This document shows, in pieces, positions 56,171 to 64,000 of a DNA stretch of 64,000 nt (position 1 is its first letter; each line of letters starts with the position of its first letter). Source of the DNA: Ctena decussata (taxonomy: Eukaryota > Mollusca > Bivalvia > Lucinida > Lucinidae). A program made the position numbers and the translations under genes. The stretch is from contig OZ022506.1 of NCBI GenBank assembly GCA_963989385.1, positions 67,219,434 through 67,283,433 of the forward strand. The letters run 5' to 3'. The notes beneath the pieces were generated by a model. The model ran no database searches and was not told where the DNA came from. It worked only from the letters and a program-made list of their open reading frames with translations.

Positions 56171-56189
56171 ATTCACAGCAAAGGGTTTG

Positions 56190-56660
56190 CACATACAGAA
56201 ATGAACACAACGCTACACAAATCAAAGTATAAAACACGGATTTATACAAGCTACAACAATCAAAGTATAAAACACGAATCAATGTATGTGATCCTTGTAG
56301 CGTTGTGTTTATTTCTGTATGTGCCAGACAATTGCATACCATTTAGGCGGTGTCAGCCATTTTAGTTTTATAATTTGACCTGCATGGTCCCCGCTACGGG
56401 AATTATTTTCTTCACTTGTTTTTAGAAGCATCTCTTTTTCATGTTAAGATTTTTTCACGAAATGTGAATATTTATGCTTATGGTTTCATTTTTTTTTTAT
56501 TGTTTGAAACCTCTGATGAAGCCGAAAGGCGAAAGCATTTAGGTAAGATATTGACAAGTTACGCACCGTTAATGTTAATCTCTTCATTTATAGCAAATTT
56601 TAAATCATTTTAGCATCTCGAGTGGATTCAGTGCTACCGAAATATTGTGTTCGTTAGATT
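56190..56660 (+). mobile_element. Retroelement-like end with ribozyme core, solo copy
   Basis: Begins with an inverted pair, GCACATACAGAAATGAACAC and GTGTTTATTTCTGTATGTGC (56190-56325). Then come GACCTGCATGGTCCCCGC, a T-rich segment, the hammerhead-like core (56506-56545) and a tail ending AGCATCTCGAGTGGATTCAG. The same order of parts borders the 28560-32170 composite. No coding region remains. Confidence 0.55.
56506..56545 (+). ncRNA. Hammerhead-ribozyme-like motif, copy C (best core)
   Basis: ACCT, CTGATGA (56513-56519), A plus GCC-GAAA-GGC (stem II), GAAA (56531-56534), GCATTT, then AGGT. ACCT and AGGT pair as stem I, GCC/GGC as stem II, and both invariant core strands are present. Stem II has one unpaired A, and stem III is minimal; in copies A and B it reads GCGCTT. 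Hammerheads with very short stem III are known in Penelope-like elements and some SINE-like repeats. Activity is unproven. Confidence 0.5.
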
Positions 56661-56731
56661 TATTCTCCCTAAATCTAACCATTAATCTGGCCCGTCATAA
56701 GAAACGGTTGAAACTTTTAGATGGCACAAAT

Positions 56732-56967
56732 GAGCCGTGACGTGAGAAAACCAACAATGTGGTTGTGCGCCCAGCGCAGACTCAGATCAGCCTGGGCATC
56801 CGCCCAGTCTGATCAGAGTCTTCGCTGTCTGCAATAAGGTAGCATAGACTCTTAGCTACCGTTTAAGCGCTTAGCGAAGCGTCTGATCAGACTGGGCTGA
56901 TGCCAAGGCTGATCTGAGTCTGCGCTAGGCGCACAACCACATTGTTGGTTTTCTCGTGTCGCGGCTC
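56732..56967. mobile_element. GAGCC palindromic MITE, copy 9
   Basis: Ends are GAGCCGTGACGTGAG and CTCGTGTCGCGGCTC. Only 36 bp separate it from copy 10. Confidence 0.92.
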
Positions 56968-57003
56968 AAATGCAATCAGCTAAAGCCTCATAGTCTCATA
57001 TGT

Positions 57004-57235
57004 GAGCCGCGACAAAACCAACAATGTGGTTGTGCGCCCAGCACAGACTCAGATCAGTCTGGGCATCCGCCAAGTTTGTTCAGGACTCGTTGTTAGGTGC
57101 ACAAAGGGTAGCTAAGGGTCTAAGCTACCTCTTAACGGACAGCGAAGACTCTGATCAGACTGGGCGGATGCCCAGGCTGATCTGAGTCTGCGCTGGGCGC
57201 ACAACTACATTGTTGGTTTTCTTGTGTCGCGGCTC
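57004..57235. mobile_element. GAGCC palindromic MITE, copy 10
   Basis: The left end lacks a few bases (GAGCCGCGACAAAACC); the right end is CTTGTGTCGCGGCTC. It sits in tandem with copy 9. Confidence 0.9.
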
Positions 57236-58309
57236 ATGTATTGAAATAGCCTCCACATCCTTGTTACCCGATCAGAGTTTCACATCTTTTGGGACTTCCG
57301 GAACCATAGAGACTGCTTATAATTTTATCAGAATTTACGAATGAGCACCTTTGCTGTTGGCATGTGGTCTGACCTTTTGGTTTTCCCACGCAAAGCCTAC
57401 AGGAGTTTAATAAATTTAATGAACGTGTTACGAAGAATGTCTTGAAGCATTTTATGGTATTTAGACATTGAATACAATAAGAATAGACAGCTTAAATGGC
57501 TTTAAAATCTTTACATGTTTTCCCTATAAAATATAAGATTGCAGAAGTGGTAAGCAAATCGAAAATGTATCATCAGTCATTCACGATCTTGGTAGCACCT
57601 CACAATAGCGGTTTTGTTAGGGAACAATTCCAGTCACGTGTTTTCGCCTTTAATATCTTGGAAAAATCTCTAAGTCACGCTTTCCGCTTGGACGATATTG
57701 AATTGTGGAAAGAGTTGTGCCCTGTGACTAAAATGAAAAAAAAATCGGACCCGTTTGGAATAGAGCATTTTCATTACCGCTCTACTATGAGCTTGCCTTG
57801 GATTACCAATCTTGCATCTGTTTGTACGGACCTTATTCCCATTATTGAGTAAATGAAGATGAATTGCTCATCAACGAATGGAACAATAAAAGAAATGGTG
57901 TGCCTATGACCAGGATTGGATTAATATGGCACAAAAACACGATAAAATGCAATTATTAGTCGCAATCACACATTTCAATAGAGACAGCTCCAATCAAATC
58001 AGAATCAAAATTGAAGCATTACACGGGAAAAGACAGCCATTCCGTTTGCCTAAGTACATCAGCGGTCTTTAATGGCCTAGTGGAAAAGAGCGCTGATTCG
58101 AAAGCATTACTAGTGGATTCGAGCTTTGCTCGGCGCACAAGGTTCTTGTTGCGGGAATTCATGTTGTTGTTTTTTTCCCCGGTTCTTATCGATTGACCCG
58201 ATATAAATGCAATATTCTTGAAAGGGTCGCAAAACACATAAAATTGTGAATGGGGTTCAGCGGGAAATAAAACTCACTTTCAACAAAATTTCAATCAATA
58301 ATATATCTT
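57236..58309. other. Unassigned interval with a possible tRNA-like relic
   Basis: A 118-codon ORF (57496-57852) has no recognised domain. At about 58066-58140 TGGCCTAGTGGAAAAG and GGATTCGAGCTTTGC resemble degenerate A and B boxes at the right spacing, so a decayed tRNA-derived repeat is possible. Confidence 0.3.
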
Positions 58310-58486
58310 GAGCCGCCAAGTCAGATCAGACTCTTCGTTAAGATCTTAAAGGATAGCTAAAGGTCTAAGCTACCTCCATGCGGATAGCGAAGACTCTGAT
58401 CAGACTGGGCGGTTGCCCAGGCTGATCTGAGTCTGCTCTGGGCGCACTGCCACAACCAGTTTGTTGGTTTTCTCGTGTCGCGGCTC
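58310..58486. mobile_element. GAGCC palindromic MITE, copy 11 (left arm deleted)
   Basis: GAGCCGCC joins directly to CAAGTCAGATCAGACTCTTC, with about 60 bp of left arm missing. The right arm is intact to CGTGTCGCGGCTC. Confidence 0.85.
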
Positions 58487-59989
58487 AAATATTCATTATT
58501 ATTTGCACACTAACAGAGAAGAAAGACGATCAGAAAACAAAAGTGAGGACTCGCATGGATTGCACACTTACAAGTTAGGAAACCTTCATGCGGACAAAAC
58601 AGCTAACTTGATGTTTCAAACCAATGCAGAAGCAGAGCCCAGTAAAACATGTTGAGCCCTCCCCCCCCCCCCCCCCCCCCCCCCGTAACCTTTTGCTGAC
58701 GGTTCCAGTGCGGTACTTCTGTTGCGGTTCCTTGATGTTATATTGTGCTGTGTCCGCTTGTCTGTGGTCTCTGGCGGTTTGGTGACCTGTATTGCTGCCC
58801 AATCTGCCATCTGTTTTGTTTTGACTTGTAATTAAAATAAAAAATAAGTAAAAATAAGTAAAAATAGATGTTGATACTGTTATTGGGGTAACTGAATGAC
58901 CATCTGTTTGGAAAAGACCTGCTCATTCGGTTTACTGTGCGTGTCTTTCGTAAACTTGTGTCACTTTCTGTGTGTATTTGCTTCTTGAGAGCGGAATGTG
59001 GGATTTAATTGTATTAGATTCCTGATCATTGCCCATATTTTCACTTTACAGCTCTCTGCAAGGAGGTCATAGTTATTTAACTGCGGCAGTGTTACCTTAG
59101 TACATTGTGCAACAGTCTCTCAGAGCGAGGGTCACTAAATGAATAAAGTGTGTGCCGTTCGAAAGCTCGAAACTTAGGAAGAATTTGAACTTTTAGGAAA
59201 AAAAGCTTGTTCTACGTTTCTGGCAGTTAAGCTTCAATAATACCATAAAACTTTGAATGTCACAGAAACTATGGCAAAGAAAGTTTGCCAAATGTTTTGC
59301 GTTCACATGGACCAAAATGTACCAAGGGGAATCTGATAAACACTGCCCGCCAAACAAAAAGCAGTTTTCACACGAACAAAGGTTTCTCGCAGGCTACCAG
59401 GCAGAACAAAGGCTACCAGGATAAATAAACATTACCAATGTGAGCGGCTAACGATGCCACATTTTCTGTAATATAAGGGTCAACAAGCGTTTGATTTTGA
59501 GAAAAGTTTTCTATATTCGTCTCCATGGCTACTTTCTTTATTATAAGTACATATTCTACGACAAACATGCTGTCCACACGGACAAATGTTGTTTGTCAAA
59601 TAAACTTTACCATATAAATTTGCCAAAGTTTTTTTTTCTTTTTTTCTTTTTTTTTTTCATTCACTCGAGCATAATTTTCCTTTCAAAACCAAACCAACTT
59701 GCCAAGGAACCTTTGCCCATGTAAACGAAGCTTCAGGTCAATCACGTTTCTAGTGTGCGTTCGGCATACAAACCCAAGCAACCTTATTTCGGATGAGGGC
59801 GTTGTCCGGGTGACTAGCATCCTCTCTGGACATGATAATATATCACCCGGAAAATGCTGGGTCTCGAGAAAGAAAAATGCAGACTTTCATTTTTAGCAAA
59901 TCAGAGATTCTGGTACAAAAGTGTATAATATCTAACAACCCGAGTAACTATGCTGAAAGTGACCATTTAGTTACAGCTATTCTTACGAT
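58487..59989. other. Unassigned interval with a poly-C tract
   Basis: A 24-base C run (58661-58684) and a T-rich run (about 59629-59660) are the only clear features. Confidence 0.5.
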
Positions 59990-59990
59990 A

Positions 59991-60198
59991 GGGTCAAGTC
60001 GTGTAAATTCGGACAGAAGGTAAATTCGGATATACCATTGCAAACAGTGAAAATCCAGATGAAACGGTTCACAATGAGCCGTCTCATCAGGTTTTTCACT
60101 GTCCAGTTATATTTGTTTTAATTCCAAACAACTGACATATAAAGGAAACCATGTCACTGTCCGAATTTACCTGCTGTCCGAATTCGTTGACTTGACCC
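59991..60198. mobile_element. MITE with AATTCGGACAG ends, copy 2, TA target
   Basis: GGGTCAAGTCGTGTAAATTC and GAATTCGTTGACTTGACCC are the ends, with TA on both sides. The internal GCAAACAGTG hairpin is single, unlike copy 1 at 23379. Confidence 0.82.
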
Positions 60199-60375
60199 TA
60201 ATGCACGTTATTATGGTTAATAAACGATAATGCATCATATTATCACCAGTGTACCTTGTTAATAGACAATTTTTGTCTATTCCAGAATGCTAACTGGTTG
60301 CCAATGATCTGCTGATTTTAACAAAGATCTGCTGCTTATTTTGACTAGTTTTGTTGTTGTTATTATCATTAATAT

Positions 60376-60611
60376 GAGCCGCGACACGATAAAACCAACA
60401 ATGTGGTTCTGCGCCCAGTGCAGACTCAGATCAGCCTAGCCATCCGCCCTGTTTTACCAGACTAATCGTTTATTGCTCAAAGAGTAGCTAAGGGTCTAAG
60501 CTACCTCCATGCGGACAGCGAAGACGCTGATCAGACTGGGCGGATGCCCAGGCTGATCTGAGTCTGCGTTGGGCGCACAACCACTTTGTTGGTTTTCTCG
60601 TGTCGCGGCTC
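60376..60611. mobile_element. GAGCC palindromic MITE, copy 12
   Basis: Perfect outer arms GAGCCGCGACACG and CGTGTCGCGGCTC, flanked by AATAT and ATATG. Confidence 0.93.
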
Positions 60612-61069
60612 ATATGAACTTTTTTTTGACCATGATTTGAATACGTCATTATTTAGACGTTGAGTACGCATAGCAAAGCCTTTGAAATAATTTCAGTTCT
60701 CAAAAATGAAATTCCTTTTCGATTTGAAAACTGATTTTTAAAATATTTATCACTGAAAAACAACAACAAAAATAAAAAGAATATGCACCTTTTTGATCTA
60801 TATAACTTTCTGGGTCAGCCCAAAAGAGACGTTGCATTTTCGAACGCATGGTATGCAAAAGCACTGCCATCTTTGCTGAAAAAAATTGTGAGGAATTTTT
60901 GTAGTTTTTTTTTTCTTTCAAATGGGATAAAACTGAGAAGCACCGTATTTTAATGTCAGAAAGCACGTCTTGAGCATATCATTTTCAGACGTTCTTAATT
61001 AAACTGCCTCACAATTGAACAATGAACTAGTTTCTTTTATAATGTACAGATTGCAAAAATATCATCGTT
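60612..61069. other. Unassigned AT-rich interval
   Basis: Nothing recognised. Confidence 0.5.
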
Positions 61070-61225
61070 GAATACTTGCATCATAAGCCTATATATAAAA
61101 ATACTCTTGCCTAAATGTATACATACATCAACAATGTATTTATGCCTCTATATACATTTATAAACATTGAGATACCTATATACTACAATTGTTAGAGTCT
61201 AGATACTCTTGCCTAAATATTTATA

Positions 61226-61350
61226 GGTTATTGAATTTATATTGTGAAATATTCGGCACGAGTTCATATGGCGAAGGACGCACGAGCTTGCGAGTGCGTC
61301 TCCGCCATATGAACGAGTGCCGAATATTTCACAATACAAATTCAATAACC
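61226..61350. repeat. Long near-perfect palindrome
   Basis: GGTTATTGAATTTATATTGT pairs with ACAAATTCAATAACC, and CGGCACGAGTTCATATGGCG with its partner ending CGAGTGCCG. The arms are about 55 bp with a 10-15-bp loop. Confidence 0.88.
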
Positions 61351-61929
61351 TTTTTATTATATACCTTTAATATTAATCTGCTAGTATCATCAGTGCTCTC
61401 TGTGTACGAAATCAAAATATTATATCGGTATAGCAGCCACAAGTTGTTTTAAATTTGAAATTACATTATGCCATTTCGTGTCTTCATACACGTTAAAAGC
61501 CACGCCTGATGGCGCGAAAGTAGGTATGACGTTACGTTATCGGACGTGACGTCAGTAAACAAACGTTGGCGTTTACAAGAACTGGGCGCCATTTTCGAGT
61601 CTTACTTCTCAGCAGCTCTGACGAAAATCTCCGTTATTATCACAGAATATTAATTAAAAGAATGATGAATCAAAGGTTATTTATATTTAATTGTTTTTTA
61701 TTTAATTCATACACCCAAACCGACACTAGTGTCATTATTCTACTCGTTTTTGAATTGCAGTCGACGACAAAATGGCCGCCAAACTTTTCGTCTTTCAAAA
61801 CAAAAGTAGTTCTTGAGAACGTGACTCCTTAACTCCGTGCAATATGCACTTGACTCCGTGCAATATGCAGAAAATATTGCACGGTTACTCTTATGTAAAG
61901 TGATTGGGGAACTTTTTAGGTATATAATA
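61351..61929. mobile_element. Insertion with TTATTATATACC inverted ends
   Basis: TTTTTATTATATACC (61351) and GGTATATAATAAG (to 61929) are inverted. The interior has GTGACGTCAGTAAACAAACG and the hairpin CCGTGCAATAT...ATATTGCACGG (61853-61882). It abuts the palindrome at 61226-61350 and may be part of the same element. Confidence 0.55.
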
Positions 61930-62080
61930 AGTACGTATATCAACAGTACAATAATATCTAAATCTATTTAGAAACATTAAAAATACCTACATAATACATG
62001 AACATCTGTTGGGGTCCGGATACTCTTGCCTAGAAATATACATATATCCACAATCTACTAATACCTACATATATTAGATA

Positions 62081-62853
62081 TAGTCCGTTTGCTCCCAAGT
62101 GCAAACGGGGTTTTGCTTATTTTCTCGAAAACGATGAAAGTTCCATCAAATGTTCTAATGTCCGAATGATTCCTATAACTATACATAACAGAATACGGAA
62201 AGTCCAAATTTTTGGATGCTTTTGTAAAATATTTTCCATTGACAGTAATGCAAAAACTGAGCAGTTTCACTAAAGGGCGTCATATGCTTGTTAGAACAGC
62301 CAAAATATTGTTGATAGGCAATAGCGTAAACTCGTTGTTTACTACAGGTGTGGGCGTATATGAATGAAATAGTAAAATGTATTCACCTGTCCGCACGCGT
62401 ATCGCATGGTATCACAAGTCAGGTGATACTATGTTGTAAATAAACATTGAACTATTATATTATTTTGCGAGTAAAAATTGTATGTTTTGACATTTGATAA
62501 TATATGGGTGAAACAAAAAGTAGAAAAAATGGATTCAGAATAAAATTTCAATTAATTACGCAAATTTTGCTCTAGGGATAGCATACATTGGTCACATGCT
62601 CTAACACGTAAAACTAAACGGGAATTCCAACAGCCAACTTTTACTCCCTTGTAATTAAGAGGTGAAAATGACATATTTTAGGTCCTGTTTTTGTATTGAA
62701 ACTTTTTTGTGCAAAATCTCACATTTTTGCAAAATTATGATTTTGTTATGTATAGGATGAAAATTAAGAATAAGCAAGTCGAAAATCTTCTACTTCTCAC
62801 CAATTTTGAGAAAATATTGGGAATGCCGTTTGCATTTGGGAGCAAACGGACTA
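62081..62853. mobile_element. 773-bp TA-target MITE in the satellite
   Basis: The 28-bp ends start TAGTCCGTTTGCTCCCAAGT and finish ATTTGGGAGCAAACGGACTA, matching in inverted form except at one position. TA flanks both sides. No ORF of note. Confidence 0.9.
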
Positions 62854-63500
62854 TACCTACTCCATACATCTGTTTGTGTTCGAATTTATATTAACAATAT
62901 ATTAGTACCTACATATATATTTAGGACCATTAGAAATACTAACATAATACACCTCTTGGCGTCTAGATGCTCTTGTCTGTACATATATGTATTTCAACTA
63001 TGTATTACTACCTCCTTATAATCAGGAACCTAAAACTACATACATGTACATACATAACAACCTGTTGGCGTATAAATAATCTTGCCTGTACATATATGTA
63101 TTTCAAATTTCAACTTGTATTACTACCTCCATATAATTCGGAACCTAAAACTACATACATAACAACCTGTTGACGTCTAAATAATCTTGCCTGTACATAT
63201 ATGTATTTCAACTTGTATTACTACCTCCATATAATTCGGAACCTAAAACTACATACATAACAACCTGTTGGCGTCTAAATAATCTTGCCTGTACATATAT
63301 GTATTTCAACTTGTATTACTACCTCCATATAATTCGGAACCTAAAACTACATACATAACAACCTGTTGACGTCTAAATAATCTTGCCTGTACATATATGT
63401 ATTTCAACTTGTATTACTACCTCCATATAATTCGGAACCTAAAACTGCATACATAACAACCTGTTGGCGTCTAAATAATCTTGCCTGTACATATATACTG

Positions 63501-64000
63501 ACACAAACAAAAAACGTCCGCTTTACAATTGTGTCTCTGAATTCCAAATGCACACAGACATTTCATTCAAATGTTTTGTTTCAATAACGTGGATTATTCA
63601 GCAATGGTGTGCGTTGAACGGAAATCCTTTAAATGAAGATCGGCGACAATGACAATGTCGCAAGCGCCAGTACCCAAATTTCGAAAGTCACAAAATCAGT
63701 ATCTCGTGTGTTCTTCCAATTTTAACCATCACAGCTCATCCTAACATCACTGAGCAGACACGCTGCTGAGATATTATGGGTGCTGGATGCATTCTAAATT
63801 GTCACAACCACTGGCATAAATCTGTCACGTAAAGTGACGTCACAAAACGTCGATCACGACCGTGCGTAGATACACGCCAGCATTACCTTGTTGGTCCATC
63901 AGTTTATAAGTCAATGGCATAGGACCACTTCAGAATTCATTATTAGCCATCAATAGCATTGAAATCAGTATCATTCAGCATTGCAAAAGTTTGGTTACAA
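63501..64000. other. Unassigned interval to the window end
   Basis: No gene, repeat or element border recognised. Confidence 0.5.

Larger units (their letters stand above)
61070..63500. repeat. 98-bp satellite with two insertions
   Basis: Clean tandem units at about 62880-63500 have GAACCTAAAACTACATACAT recurring with a 98-bp period (63142, 63240, 63338, 63436), plus slightly longer first units. Diverged units at 61075-61225 and 61930-62080 carry the same ACTCTTGCCTAAATATATAC and CTACCTACATATA phrases, so the satellite once ran through and was split by two insertions. Confidence 0.88.

Noticed and set aside
57496..57852. 118-codon plus-strand ORF starting MALKSLHVF
   Set aside because: Reasonable composition but no recognisable domain, signal peptide, splice context or second copy; chance cannot be excluded.
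58066..58140. tRNA-like A/B boxes
   Set aside because: Both boxes are degenerate and no SINE tail or target duplication was found, so it is mentioned only as a possible relic.
1..64000. CRISPR-like arrays (98-bp and 177-bp tandem units)
   Set aside because: There are no short direct repeats with unique spacers; these are eukaryotic satellites.

Overview
This window is eukaryotic and animal. It is AT-rich, intron-scale DNA packed with short transposons, tandem repeats and degraded retroelements. Only one complete host gene is visible, along with one clean terminal exon. Three things point to a marine bivalve mollusc: CGTCCGTCC-bearing tandem repeats, tRNA-derived SINEs with ATTC- or TGAG-type tails, and many foldback MITEs. 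The species cannot be fixed from sequence alone.

Layout. 1-1.4 kb: a repeat block with a 177-bp tandem unit between short inverted ends. 1.85-6.1 kb: a nearly full-length APE-type LINE on the minus strand with an intact 1188-residue endonuclease/reverse transcriptase ORF. That ORF carries a 2A-like motif upstream of the endonuclease and overlaps a small upstream ORF by TAATG. 6.7-9.6 kb: a 2.9-kb foldback element whose arms are built of CGATCGGCGAC-like subrepeats. 9.6-13.8 kb: several MITE/foldback elements and a broken lysine/glutamate-rich coding remnant. 13.85-16.2 kb: a tandem array of ~450-bp units with a recent ~527-bp duplication. 18.2-19.9 kb: an intact single-exon NXPE-family gene whose stop codon lies in the TTAA target site of a piggyBac-type MITE. 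20.2-20.6 kb: a SINE split by a Harbinger-type MITE. 20.8-60.6 kb: at least twelve copies of one palindromic GAGCCGCGACACG MITE, mixed with TA-, TTAA- and other-target elements. 28.6-32.2 kb: a nested composite whose opposed ends carry hammerhead-ribozyme-like cores, with a third copy at 56.5 kb. 32.8-33.4 kb: a dead RTE-like LINE fragment. 50.7-51.1 kb: a minus-strand terminal exon that looks like a secreted peptide precursor with two Gly-Arg-Arg amidation sites. 53.0-55.1 kb: a satellite interrupted by a 1.27-kb transposon that itself holds a SINE. 61.1-63.5 kb: a 98-bp satellite invaded by two further elements.

How it fits together. There is no operon-like cooperation. The host genes are the NXPE gene (+) and the putative peptide-precursor exon (-). 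The LINE could mobilise itself, and similar machinery could mobilise the SINEs. The MITEs are non-autonomous and depend on transposases encoded elsewhere; no transposase ORF was recognised in the window. Several insertions are nested, which gives a relative history: satellite, then DNA transposon, then SINE at 53-55 kb; and SINE, then Harbinger MITE at 20.2-20.6 kb.
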